Origin: Erythrobacter sp. CCH5-A1
GTDB taxonomy: Bacteria; Pseudomonadota; Alphaproteobacteria; Sphingomonadales; Sphingomonadaceae
Assembly (NCBI RefSeq): GCF_001557115.1
Contig: NZ_LSKQ01000218.1
Span: 1 to 32,204, forward strand
Direction of reading: 5' to 3'
DNA length: 32,204 nucleotides
Shown: in pieces, positions 24,806-32,204 of the stretch
How the letters are laid out: each line of letters starts with the position of its first letter
Position numbering within the stretch: the first letter of the stretch is position 1
The notes under the pieces: model-generated
Seen by the model: only the letters and a program-made list of their open reading frames with translations
What the model was told of the DNA's origin: nothing
Databases searched by the model: none
Position numbers and translations under genes: made by a program

Positions 24806-27800
24806 CTATCGGCTGCGTTCGATGTTGCGTTCGGGCACGTCCAATTGCGGCGTTGCCCGGAGGCTCGCCGGATCGATCCGCGAGGCAGAAGCTTGCCTGT
24901 CCTCAGGCGCCCTCAAATAATCGGGAATGGTGGGCCGAAACTCGCCAGCCTCGCGCCCACCAGGCTTCGCCTCGACCTGCTTTTCGCCGAGGGTTTCGAG
25001 CGCGCTGGTCTTGTCGCCCGGGTTGCGGGCGATCTGCGCCAAAAGCCGATCGCGGTCGTTGGTGACGATTGTGATGTCGTCACGCACCCGGGTCATCATG
25101 ACGAGCGCCAGACGCTGGTTCGACAAGTGCCGGGCTGATGAGTGCATCTCACCGATCGCCATGTCGCGGGTGTCGCCCTGCGCCTGATGCATGTTGATCG
25201 CATAGGCCAGCCCCATGCGCTCGAGCATGCGGTCATTCTGCTTGAGTTCTACGGTCTCGCCTGCCTTGTTCTCGAGCGTGACGATCCCATCCCTGATCCC
25301 GAGGATCCTCGCCTCCTCTGACTTCATCAGCCCCCTGGCATCATCCTTTTCGGTCCAGCGGATCTTGTCGCCTTCATAGATTGTCTCCTTGTGCTTTTCG
25401 GAGAGCCTCAAGGCATCACGCTTGTCCGAAGGATCGATCGCCGCCGGATCGAATTTGATCAGCTTGCCGCTTTCATCGCGCAGCATGACCCGGCCCTTCG
25501 CGTCGATGCCTTCGACATCGTATCGGCCCCGAACAAGCCCTCCGGGTGCGTTCTGGCGCGTCACTTCGAGCAGCTGGCCATTGCTGTAGGTCGAGGCGTA
25601 GCGCAGCTCCTCGCGCGTCGCATGGGCCGGGAGGAGCGTGTTCAGCCTCAGCCCTTCCCCCTGGATCGCCCCTTCTGCCTTCAGGCCCTGCTGGACCATC
25701 CGGTTGAGTTCGCCGCGCGCCGCTCGTCCTGACGAGTAAATCGCGGTTCGCTCGCGATCGTCGGGCGAAAGCTCGAGCCACTTCTGCGCGGTGACCTTGA
25801 GGTGGTCTGCGCCTGCTTCCACGACGCGCGCGCCAAGCGAGGCAAAGCTTTCCCTGAACATGCCAGCGCGCACCAGGCCCGCCGCTTCTTTCATGTGCTC
25901 GGTGCGCTGCCGCAGACTTGTGTCTATGCGAGCCATTGCGGGGTTGTCGGACTGGATCAGCGAAAAGCTCTTGCCCGCCTCGATCGGCTGTAACTGGGCG
26001 CGGTCTCCAATCATGACCAGCTTTTCAACACCAAGCCGGTTGGCAATCGTGAGCAGGTCATTCATCGGCTTGTTCGCAACCAGCGACGCCTCGTCCAACA
26101 CCAGGACTTTGCCGCGCAACGCTTCGCGCGATGCCTCGAACTTCGGACCCGAACCCGCAAGCGCGGGCCGCAGATGCTCATTCACAAAGGATGAGACGGT
26201 TCTTGCGTCGATTTCCTGCCTGACGACCTCTCCGTCTGGCCCGCGGATCTCCGTCCCGGTCCGAAGATCGCTGACCATCTTGTTGGCAAAGGCGAGGCCG
26301 ATCACCTCCCTTCCCTCCTGATGCGCCACGCTTGCAATCGCCGAGATGATCGTCGTCTTTCCGGCACCTGCAACACCCTGGATCACGACCGTGCGGTCCT
26401 TGCTGGCGAGCGCCAGTGTTCCGGCGGCAATCTGCTCGGCGTTGAGGTCATGAGTGCCCGCAACTTGCCGCAAGCGCCCGGGCGCCTCGGCGGCTTCGAT
26501 AATGGCCTGGCCTGCATCCTTTCCCGCGGCGACATTAGCGAGCGTTGCCCGCTCGATCTCGACATGTTCAGGTGTGGTGTATTTCTCGGGCCGGCCATCG
26601 AGCCTGTCGCTCTTGCCCTCTAGCACCCTCCCGTCGGCCACCAAGACGCCGATCCGTGCTTCCACCCCGTCAGCGGTCACGCCCTTTACGCCGAGGTCGA
26701 GCGCGGTCTTGACCAGGTCGCCTCGGGTCCAAGAGGTTTCGCGTTCGCCGATGACCCTGATCGCAGAAGCGGTTGCCATCTCAGTGCGCAGCTGCGTGGG
26801 CGTCAGGGTGATCCGTTGCAGGCCATTGGTTGTCAGTGTGTCCGCTGGCCGAGTGTAGAGCTTCACGCTGTCGCGGAGCGCGCTCAGCGTCTCCTGCACC
26901 CGCTGAGGCGATCCCAATGGGCTCTCGCGCCCCTCGGAGCCGCGTTCACGCGCCTGTTCGACCAGCACCTTGGCATCGAACCCCAGCCCGGCAGCGCGCT
27001 TGGCCCATTCTTGCCGGAGCGCCAGCTTGTCGTCCGGATTCAGCTTGGGATCGCGGGTGCGCTTGGTGATTTCACGCAAGGCTTCTGTGTCGTTTGCGCT
27101 CTTCCCGAGTTTCTCGGCCGTCGCCAGAATGGTCAGGCGACGCTGGCTGAAGGCTTCGATCACATCGCGCGCCACGCCCTTGATCTCGAACTGGCCGTGC
27201 TTGCCCGTGATCTGGGTTTCGTAGCCAAGCTTCTCGAGGTTCGTCCGCAGCGCGGCGTTGTAGATGGAGCCAAGGACTGTGTTGTTCTTCCAGATCTCAC
27301 CGTTCCACAGCGCCTTCCAGTTGCCATCCTTGTCCTGCGTCATCGCGGCGATGACAGCATGGGTATGGTTCTGCGGGTCGAGCGCCCGGCTCGTGTCGTG
27401 TTGGAACAAGGCATAGAGGAGCTTGCCTGTGACCACGCCCTCGCCGTTGGCATTGCGTGATCGATCGCGGGCCTGCGCATAGTGCTTCTCGAGATAGGCC
27501 ATCGTCGCCTTGACGGCGGACAGCTGCGCATCGAGGATCCGCTTGTCGCCGCCCAACTGCGCCAGCAGGCTGGCCGACTTCGGCATGGAGAATGTGAGGT
27601 CTATCCCCGAGCGGCGGTTTGCGTTGCCATTTACGACGGTGTCATCGGGCAGTTTGCCATCAAGGACTTTTTCGAAGTCGTCCTTGGCAACAGGACCAGC
27701 AAGCCCGAGCGCTTCGGCGCCCTTCCCACCCCATTCGCTGAGCTCCGCAGGGCCATCGCCGACATAGTAGTCGTCCTTGGCGAAGTAGTTTGCCGCGCCG

Positions 27801-27832
27801 CCGGCTGACGCGACTGATGCGACCGACAGCAT
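24806..27832 (-). CDS. traI: MobF-family conjugative relaxase/helicase (TraI/TrwC type)
   Basis: The protein nicks oriT, stays bound to the 5' end and unwinds the plasmid. The 1008 residues hold a TrwC relaxase domain: DDYYVGDG with tyrosines Y22/Y23 as the nicking residues, and the metal-binding histidines H145, H156 and H158 in FQHDTSRALDPQNHTHAVI. A superfamily I helicase follows, with Walker A GVAGAGKTT (486-494) and Walker B VLDEASLV (about 579-586). Further motifs near residues 900-930 (GLAYAINMHQAQGDT and ALVMMTRVRDD) complete the helicase. The size is like TrwC of R388 and shorter than F TraI. No strong Shine-Dalgarno is seen. It lies 93 bp downstream of the coupling-protein gene. Confidence 0.95.
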   Translation of the reverse strand: MLSVASVASAGGAANYFAKDDYYVGDGPAELSEWGGKGAEALGLAGPVAKDDFEKVLDGKLPDDTVVNGNANRRSGIDLTFSMPKSASLLAQLGGDKRILDAQLSAVKATMAYLEKHYAQARDRSRNANGEGVVTGKLLYALFQHDTSRALDPQNHTHAVIAAMTQDKDGNWKALWNGEIWKNNTVLGSIYNAALRTNLEKLGYETQITGKHGQFEIKGVARDVIEAFSQRRLTILATAEKLGKSANDTEALREITKRTRDPKLNPDDKLALRQEWAKRAAGLGFDAKVLVEQARERGSEGRESPLGSPQRVQETLSALRDSVKLYTRPADTLTTNGLQRITLTPTQLRTEMATASAIRVIGERETSWTRGDLVKTALDLGVKGVTADGVEARIGVLVADGRVLEGKSDRLDGRPEKYTTPEHVEIERATLANVAAGKDAGQAIIEAAEAPGRLRQVAGTHDLNAEQIAAGTLALASKDRTVVIQGVAGAGKTTIISAIASVAHQEGREVIGLAFANKMVSDLRTGTEIRGPDGEVVRQEIDARTVSSFVNEHLRPALAGSGPKFEASREALRGKVLVLDEASLVANKPMNDLLTIANRLGVEKLVMIGDRAQLQPIEAGKSFSLIQSDNPAMARIDTSLRQRTEHMKEAAGLVRAGMFRESFASLGARVVEAGADHLKVTAQKWLELSPDDRERTAIYSSGRAARGELNRMVQQGLKAEGAIQGEGLRLNTLLPAHATREELRYASTYSNGQLLEVTRQNAPGGLVRGRYDVEGIDAKGRVMLRDESGKLIKFDPAAIDPSDKRDALRLSEKHKETIYEGDKIRWTEKDDARGLMKSEEARILGIRDGIVTLENKAGETVELKQNDRMLERMGLAYAINMHQAQGDTRDMAIGEMHSSARHLSNQRLALVMMTRVRDDITIVTNDRDRLLAQIARNPGDKTSALETLGEKQVEAKPGGREAGEFRPTIPDYLRAPEDRQASASRIDPASLRATPQLDVPERNIERSR

Positions 27833-27925
27833 CTCAGGCTATCCTTGCCTGTTCGCGCCGGAGCATCGGCCCGGCACATTGCGCGCAGAATAGGGGGCAC
27901 ACATGGCAGGTCTGTCCTGCCGCGA

Positions 27926-30322
27926 TCATCGCCCAAGCTCCTGATCATCGTCAATGGAAGGGTCCTGACGGCTCTGCCTTTCGTTTCCGATGCCGCGCAT
28001 GTTCTCTTTGGAAAGCTCGCTCTCCTGGGCGTCTGCCCTGCTATTCTGCGCTCGCCCCTTTGGCCCTTCGATCTTAGCCTGCGCGCCGCGCTCTTCGCTG
28101 TCGCGCATGGCCAGGTTCTGCCGCTCGCGCTGGTCCTTCTTGCCAGGGCGGTTATAGCCATACAGCTCCCCTTGCGCTGGCTTTCGCTCGAAGTCTGCCC
28201 GCTCCTCTTCATCCTCAATCTTGCGTGTTACCTCCTCCTCGGTCAGCTCGCGCTCAGGGTTCAATGGCCCTTCGATCGCCTCCCTCAGCTGCTGCGCCGC
28301 CCGCTCAGCCTCACTCAGCGCTACCTCTTCGCGATCTTTCGGCTCCTTAGGCGCGATGTCAGGTTGTGCGCCTTCCCTATCCCCACCCCCCAATTCCGCG
28401 CCATCCCCGGACGGTGGTGTGTATTCGGCGGCGCGCATGTCGGTGACACGCTCAAAGCCTTTTGCGCGGGGTTCGTAATCTTTCCACGTCAGCCTGATCC
28501 GGGCAGCGGGGAAGCCGTCCGGGAATTTCACGAACCCGTGCATGCTGGGCAGGTCGCTGATGTCGACCGGCATGACGAGTTCTTCGACGTTGGTACGAGG
28601 CGTGATCGTTGAGGCGTCGCGGTTGTCATTATAGCCGTAGGAATAGGCTTCATCCATGATCCGGACCTGGCGGTTACCGATGAACTCGGAGCATCGCCGG
28701 GACGTCTCGGGATCGGCCGTCTTGAGGATCAGCTTGGTGCCCGCCAGCGAGGCCAGATTGGTGGCCCCGTTCTCGCCATAGGTTTCTTCAAGCTTGTCGA
28801 AGGAATGCATGCCAAGCACGAAGGCGCCGCCAAACGCGCGCGCGGTCTGAAGGCCATGGTCGATCGCCGGGAGACGATGCAGCGCATGAACCTCGTCGAT
28901 GAGAAACCAGGTGCGCAGATCTCGGCTCCGTCCCATATGGAACAGCGCATTGACGGCCAGATCCATCCAGAGGGTCAAGAGCGGGCGATTGAGAACCAGG
29001 TCCGGGTGGGTGGAGGTAATGAAAAGGATCGATCCTTCCTTGACCTCGGTCGTCATCCAGTTCTTGATCGAGAAGCCGGTTTCCCCCGGAGGAGGTTCGG
29101 GCAGGAAGCGGAAAACATTCGCATTGGCGATGAAGGTGGTCCGGATCGACTCTGCCATTTTGGCAGCGGCGGGCGACATCATCGGCCCCGCAATCGTGCC
29201 TTCAAGTTGAGCATGGATCGTCTTCAGATCCGACTGCATCAGGAAGTAGGAAAGCGCGCCATTTGAGCGCACGCCCATCTTGATCATCTTGACGCACATT
29301 TCGACGAACAGGGTGCGCGCCGATTTCTGCCAAAAGTCATCTTCCGCGCTGTGGCCACTCGGAACAAGCGCCGTCGCAGCGCTCATGAATTCGGCGTAAT
29401 TGTCGCAGTCGTTGAAAATCGACCATGGCACGCAGCGGCGGTCCATCGGATTGAGGATGATGTCCGTTTCGGCATCATAGAAGCTTTCGACGAAGGTGCC
29501 GGTCAGATCGAAAATGACGCAGCGATGCCCGCGTTCGCGCGCCTGCGTGACGATCTTCTTCAGCTCGGTCGTCTTGCCGGCCCCGGTCGTACCGATGAAC
29601 ATCGCATGGCTTTGCTCAAGGCGCCATGGAACCGGCACGCCCGCCAGACGGTAAGGCGCATGCAGACCCGCGCGGACACGGTCCTTCAAAGGCTCTGCGA
29701 GGATCTTGTCGGGGTCCACTGCCGGCGTGCGCTTGCGGCACTCGCTGACATGCGCTTTCCAGTTATGGCTGGTGATGGCTTGGGCCAGTTCACTGTGTGT
29801 CACAAGCACGGCACCGCGCTCATGGCGCTCGGTCAGAATATCAGTGCCGCGCCGTTTCGAAAAGTCGACGAACCAGACGGTCAAAGGTACGCAGATAAAG
29901 GCTGCACCAAGACCCGCGGAAATGCTGACCTGCACGGCCTTGGCCCAAGCCCTTTCCACGGCAGGATGATAGGGCAGCATCGACATAGTGCCTTGCACCA
30001 TTTGACCCGACGGAAGGGTCAGGTTTACAGGCTTGTTCGGATTGAGCTGCACCCATCCCCAGGCCTCGGCGTAGAGCTTCATCAACACGAGCTGCACCTC
30101 GTGGTTTTTGAAGGTCAGACTGACGAGGATGCACAGCAGTACAACGGCGGTCCCGACCCAGACGTAGAGGGGCATTCTGATGCCCGCCCAGGTCATCAGG
30201 ATTTCGTGGTGGAACAGCTGCGACCCGCGCGTGAAATTGCCTGCGTTCCGCTTCACTTTTCCGCGCGCGGAAGCGTGGGTGAGAGTGGCAGCTTTTTTGC
30301 TGAACCGGATGTCTTCAGCCAT
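27926..30322 (-). CDS. traD: Conjugative coupling protein (TraD/TrwB, VirD4 type)
   Basis: The protein pumps the relaxase-DNA complex to the secretion channel. Two transmembrane helices are visible (about 51-72 and 133-151), followed by Walker A GTTGAGKTT (244-252) and Walker B TWFLIDEVHAL with D476-E477. Length is 798 aa. A tail of about 180 residues after RVTDMRAAEY is rich in Glu, Arg and Gln and probably disordered, as in F TraD. The ATG at 30322 overlaps the RHH gene by 8 bp. The gene order RHH-coupling protein-MobF relaxase is that of trwA-trwB-trwC. No secretion (mating-pair) genes are present here, so they would be elsewhere. Confidence 0.94.
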   Translation of the reverse strand: MAEDIRFSKKAATLTHASARGKVKRNAGNFTRGSQLFHHEILMTWAGIRMPLYVWVGTAVVLLCILVSLTFKNHEVQLVLMKLYAEAWGWVQLNPNKPVNLTLPSGQMVQGTMSMLPYHPAVERAWAKAVQVSISAGLGAAFICVPLTVWFVDFSKRRGTDILTERHERGAVLVTHSELAQAITSHNWKAHVSECRKRTPAVDPDKILAEPLKDRVRAGLHAPYRLAGVPVPWRLEQSHAMFIGTTGAGKTTELKKIVTQARERGHRCVIFDLTGTFVESFYDAETDIILNPMDRRCVPWSIFNDCDNYAEFMSAATALVPSGHSAEDDFWQKSARTLFVEMCVKMIKMGVRSNGALSYFLMQSDLKTIHAQLEGTIAGPMMSPAAAKMAESIRTTFIANANVFRFLPEPPPGETGFSIKNWMTTEVKEGSILFITSTHPDLVLNRPLLTLWMDLAVNALFHMGRSRDLRTWFLIDEVHALHRLPAIDHGLQTARAFGGAFVLGMHSFDKLEETYGENGATNLASLAGTKLILKTADPETSRRCSEFIGNRQVRIMDEAYSYGYNDNRDASTITPRTNVEELVMPVDISDLPSMHGFVKFPDGFPAARIRLTWKDYEPRAKGFERVTDMRAAEYTPPSGDGAELGGGDREGAQPDIAPKEPKDREEVALSEAERAAQQLREAIEGPLNPERELTEEEVTRKIEDEEERADFERKPAQGELYGYNRPGKKDQRERQNLAMRDSEERGAQAKIEGPKGRAQNSRADAQESELSKENMRGIGNERQSRQDPSIDDDQELGR

Positions 30323-30608
30323 GATGCTCTCGCACGTTGGAGAGCGCCTGAGCGATCAGGTGTTCGGCATCAGCCGGATATTGCTCCTGAACGATGAGCG
30401 AGAGCGCAAGCTGGGTATGCTCGAGGATCGTGACAGCCCGCTCGGCGTTGAGCGACAGTCCCGCCTTCAGGAGAGGAATGCCCACTTCAAGGGCAATTCT
30501 GATGGCTTCAGACCGCGATACACCGCGGCTTGCCGCAAGTTGATCGACGACGTCGATCATCCTTGGGCTGAGCGTTACACCGACGCTCTGGAACTGTTTC
30601 TTTTCCAC
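30315..30608 (-). CDS. Ribbon-helix-helix protein (TrwA-like relaxosome accessory)
   Basis: The protein (97 aa from the GTG at 30608) has an N-terminal ribbon-helix-helix fold: FQSVGVTLSPRMIDVVDQL followed by RGVSRSEAIRIALEVG. A helical C-terminal part that could form tetramers follows. It lies first in the transfer operon, where R388 has TrwA. TrwA binds oriT and represses its own operon; the same is inferred here. The GTG at 30608 is preferred because AAAAGG stands about 7 nt upstream; a GTG at 30614 would be too close to it. The inverted pair ACCACACC/GGCGTGGT (30610-30631) covers the ribosome-binding site and may be an operator. Confidence 0.82.
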   Translation of the reverse strand: MEKKQFQSVGVTLSPRMIDVVDQLAASRGVSRSEAIRIALEVGIPLLKAGLSLNAERAVTILEHTQLALSLIVQEQYPADAEHLIAQALSNVREHHG

Positions 30609-30654
30609 TACCACACCTTTTCAGGCGTGGTTCGTCTATCGCAGGTATCAGTAT

Positions 30655-30711
30655 ATAGCGCTGCATCGCACTTGCCAAGAGCGTCGGCGATGCAGCCCGG
30701 TGCAGCGCTAT
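30655..30711. repeat. Nested inverted repeats upstream of the transfer operon
   Basis: Outer arms ATAGCGCTGCA (30655-30665) and TGCAGCGCTAT (30701-30711) are perfect over 11 bp. Overlapping inner arms GCTGCATCGC (30660-30669) and GCGATGCAGC (30687-30696) are perfect over 10 bp. The core GCTGCATC recurs at 30823-30830. The overlap means two alternative hairpins can form, a pattern suited to protein binding sites or a switching RNA. Confidence 0.75.
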
Positions 30712-31033
30712 GGTATTGGTTTTTCGATGCTTTATTGAAGCCTTGAACATCCTGCAGCCGACTGCACCGCCCGAATTGTGAGCAAGACTCCAGCTAACCA
30801 ATTGTGAAGTATGACGAATATCGCTGCATCAGCCTACCGCGCAGCGGTGTACGGTGTGCGCGCAAAAAATCAGGAACTTGTGCCCTGTGCCAGGTCCATT
30901 GTTGTAGGGGGATCACTCGCGCAGGTGGTTCTCCAGCGGGATTGCGCGAGCGAGCCTGACTCGCGAACTCAGCGCAGGCGTTATGTCCGCCTATAGCCGG
31001 CGCTGTGGGACGACAGTGGCTTTGGGTTTGGCC

Positions 31034-31069
31034 ATGGCGATGGCGATGGCGATGGCGATGGCGATGGCT
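31034..31069 (+). repeat. Hexanucleotide repeat (ATGGCG)n
   Basis: Five ATGGCG units are followed by ATGGCT, giving a run of about six. In one plus frame it encodes Trp-Arg repeats (WRWRWR) and on the minus strand His-Arg repeats. It lies in the 5' untranslated region of the coiled-coil gene. Such a repeat is prone to slippage, so copy number may vary between strains. It is probably not translated since the only long frame covering it has no ribosome-binding site. Confidence 0.85.
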
Positions 31070-31187
31070 TAAGCAGGCCATGCTCGGCAAAGAAGTGGCG
31101 CGAGAGCAGCAAGCAAAAAAATGCCTCGAACAGACCCTGCGATTGGTGCATCTTCGCATGGTCTTTCAAGGCTTGGAGGAATGCGCA

Positions 31188-31412
31188 ATGGTGTCGAAAC
31201 TTGAACGCGAACGGTCCGCGCTGGCAGCAGCGGAAAAGGACCTGGAAGAGCGCAGGCAGAAGCTTGCAGAGCTTGAGCGCGAGGAAGCAGAACGAGAGCT
31301 AAATCGGCTGATCAAGAAGGTCGGTCAGGATACTGCGATTGCCCTTCTGGAACTGGCCGTCAAGGTGAAGCCAAAGGTGGCGATTTCTGCCCTTGAGAAG
31401 CTTGGCGGGTGA
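31188..31412 (+). CDS. Small coiled-coil protein
   Basis: This 74-residue protein is not recognised by name. The first half is a charged coiled coil (KLERERSALAAAEKDLEE, then QKLAELEREEAERELNRL) with heptad-like Leu spacing. The second half is a short hydrophobic/basic helix (ALLELAVKVKPKVAISALEK). The ATG at 31188 follows GGAGGA with 7-nt spacing. A longer in-frame reading upstream exists but passes through the hexanucleotide repeat without a ribosome-binding site. Position next to the candidate oriT and the Leu-rich shape suggest a mobilisation accessory protein, but this is only inference. Confidence 0.65.
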   Translation: MVSKLERERSALAAAEKDLEERRQKLAELEREEAERELNRLIKKVGQDTAIALLELAVKVKPKVAISALEKLGG

Positions 31413-31460
31413 GGTCTGGTTTTTGTCGAGTTGGGCGGCGATGACCACCGCCCTGTCTCG

Positions 31461-31712
31461 TCAGAATTCATCGGCCATCTTGCCGGTGGCGGTGTAGACG
31501 ATCTGGTCGATCAGATGCATCGGCAGCTCGCCATAGTCTCCCTCCTCAATGAGGATGTACCCGTCCGCGGTCTCAACGACGTGGACGTCGAAGAATGTGT
31601 GGTAGGAGCGCCGCTCAGCTTCCAGCGTTTTTTCATCAAGGGCGATGATGTTGGGGTTGATCTGACGAAGCACCGAAACGTCGTCTTCGTAGCTTTCCGT
31701 TGTGTAGCACAT
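31461..31712 (-). CDS. Small acidic hypothetical protein
   Basis: This 83-residue protein, MCYTTESYEDDVSVLRQINP onward, is not recognised. It is acidic and rich in Asp/Glu, with a C-terminal region LPMHLIDQIVYTATGK. The ATG at 31712 is preferred over upstream starts because AGGAGG stands 7 nt before it. It is convergent with the coiled-coil gene. Nothing links it to a function except its presence beside transfer genes. Confidence 0.6.
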   Translation of the reverse strand: MCYTTESYEDDVSVLRQINPNIIALDEKTLEAERRSYHTFFDVHVVETADGYILIEEGDYGELPMHLIDQIVYTATGKMADEF

Positions 31713-31801
31713 GACCTTGCCTCCTGGCGCTTGGCGGCTCGTCCGCCATGCCATGAAACAGCGCCCCGTCAGTGTGCTGGTCACCGGAGCGAAGCGGAGG
31801 C

Positions 31802-31872
31802 TTGACCGCTAATTTTTCGATGGTGCGGAAGCCGGCGCAGCACGGCTTCTCGGTCGGGAAATTAGTGGTTGA
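31802..31872. repeat. Nested inverted repeat (possible cruciform or protein site)
   Basis: Outer arms TTGACCGCTAATTT (31802-31815) and AAATTAGTGGTTGA (31859-31872) match at 11 of 14 positions as an inverted repeat. Inside, GAAGCCG (31828-31834) and CGGCTTC (31843-31849) pair perfectly around an 8-nt loop. The arms are A/T-rich against a GC-rich background. Possible roles include an operator for the leftward gene, an IS-end relic or a recombination site. Confidence 0.6.
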
Positions 31873-32006
31873 CCAGTATGCTGGCGGGGTGCTCATGGCG
31901 ATGGTGGTGGACGTGCCTGCGGCAGGAGGTATGCGTTCCCAGCGACTTCGCGAAAGCTATGCCCTGGAGCGTGGCTGTTCGGGATCAGCGTGATCCAGGC
32001 GGCATG

Positions 32007-32044
32007 AAAAAAGGGCGCCGCGGCAACGTGCCGGGCACCCTTTT
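32007..32044. terminator. Bidirectional terminator-like hairpin
   Basis: The stem starts AAAAAAGGG-GCC and returns as GGC-CCCTTTT. An A-run precedes and a T-run follows, so either strand could use it as an intrinsic terminator. It lies in the non-coding right end of the window. Confidence 0.6.
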
Positions 32045-32195
32045 CCACCTCGATCCTGCAGGAGGCTGGTTGCAGATCGAGCGTTGAATATGGCGACGAG
32101 TTCAGCCGGTTCGTGGCTGCTCGTGAACTGCTGTCCGGATAGTCATTAGCTCGAGACTGTTTAAAATTTTGTGCTCGGCCGTGGTAACTGCTTTC

Positions 32196-32203
32196 AGAGG
32201 AGA
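32196..32203 (+). promoter_or_regulatory. Shine-Dalgarno-like site at window edge
   Basis: AGAGGAGA at the last bases would suit the start of a gene just outside the window on the plus strand. This cannot be confirmed here. Confidence 0.3.
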
Positions 32204-32204
32204 C

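Larger units (their letters stand above)
30609..31187. other. Candidate oriT region, intergenic
   Basis: This stretch lies upstream of the RHH-coupling-relaxase genes, the place where oriT sits in R388. It is full of repeats. Nested inverted repeats at 30655-30711 pair ATAGCGCTGCA with TGCAGCGCTAT and, inside, GCTGCATCGC with GCGATGCAGC. AATTGTGA is repeated directly (30774-30781, 30800-30807). CTCGCGCA (30916-30923) pairs with TGCGCGAG (30943-30950), and CGCGAG (30945-30950) pairs with CTCGCG (30960-30965). A CTATAGCC at 30991-30998, just after a hairpin AGGCG/CGCCT, resembles the R388 nick region (TGTCT/ATAGCC, from memory). The nick site is not proven. Confidence 0.5.
31713..32204. other. 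Non-coding right end of the window
   Basis: No supported gene is seen in these 492 bases. They contain the nested inverted repeat at 31802-31872, a terminator-like hairpin at 32007-32044 and, at the very end, GAGACTGTTTAAAATTTTG (from 32153). The last of these could be the edge of another insertion sequence. Confidence 0.5.

Noticed and set aside
26816..27460. Long plus-strand frame opposite the relaxase
   Set aside because: It is antisense to the conserved relaxase region in GC-rich DNA, where long shadow frames are common.
28899..30397. Plus-strand frames opposite the coupling-protein gene
   Set aside because: They are shadows of the TraD gene with no recognisable domain. The minus-strand Walker motifs decide the strand.
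31034..31069. CRISPR array or phage-type direct repeats
   Set aside because: The units are contiguous 6-mers without spacers, so this is a simple microsatellite.
31005..31187. Trp-Arg repeat peptide (WRWRWR) as an antimicrobial or leader peptide gene
   Set aside because: There is no ribosome-binding site at the GTG that would start it, and the codons come from a simple hexanucleotide repeat. The well-supported start is at 31188.

Overview
The window looks like accessory DNA, most likely plasmid or an integrated conjugative region, from a sphingomonad-type alphaproteobacterium. This rests on gene content: a CYP153 alkane hydroxylase, a MobF/TraD transfer module, IS110/IS5/IS256/IS630/IS701 debris and a GC-rich base composition. 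No rRNA, tRNA, replication gene or CRISPR array was seen, and genus cannot be decided from the sequence.

Layout. (1) 1-1178: a dead IS110-family transposase gene. (2) 1569-7069, minus strand: a tightly coupled operon of alpha/beta hydrolase, PaaI-type thioesterase, RND membrane-fusion lipoprotein and RND pump, divergent from a MarR regulator (7144-7617). A near-perfect palindrome lies in the shared promoter gap. (3) About 7953-10292: an IS graveyard. An intact IS256-family element (8299-9620) with 31-bp ends sits between a cut IS5-family gene on its left and IS701 and IS630 fragments on its right, with no target duplication. (4) 10463-20709, minus strand: a nine-gene catabolic block (GntR regulator, nitronate monooxygenase-like protein, SCP-x/Ltp2-like thiolase, DUF35 partner, two acyl-CoA dehydrogenases, acyl-CoA ligase, type I Baeyer-Villiger monooxygenase, alpha/beta hydrolase), mostly with 1-4 bp overlaps. 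Divergent from it are CYP153, its [2Fe-2S] ferredoxin and a broken third acyl-CoA dehydrogenase (20900-23031). (5) 23227-23997: a NUDIX hydrolase. (6) 24364-30608, minus strand: a DNA-processing module for conjugation in the order RHH protein, TraD coupling protein, MobF relaxase, small membrane protein, the order of trwA-trwB-trwC in R388. (7) 30609-32204: a repeat-rich region that is the best place for oriT, a small coiled-coil gene, a small acidic orphan gene, and a non-coding stretch with a nested inverted repeat and a terminator-like hairpin.

How the genes may work together (inference). CYP153 plus ferredoxin would hydroxylate an alkane or alicyclic hydrocarbon. A Baeyer-Villiger monooxygenase plus hydrolase could turn a derived ketone into an ester or lactone and open it. 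The ligase, the paired dehydrogenases and the thiolase-like/DUF35 pair would then activate, desaturate and cleave a branched or cyclic acyl chain in the way known from actinobacterial steroid side-chain degradation. The GntR protein probably controls both arms through two CTTATAAG sites in the divergent gap. No alcohol dehydrogenase, enoyl-CoA hydratase or ferredoxin reductase is present here, so those steps must be encoded elsewhere.

The most distinctive items are the CYP153 / BVMO / retro-aldolase-type combination, the candidate regulatory palindromes, and the oriT-like region upstream of the transfer genes. All functional statements are from reading motifs by eye; no database search was run.
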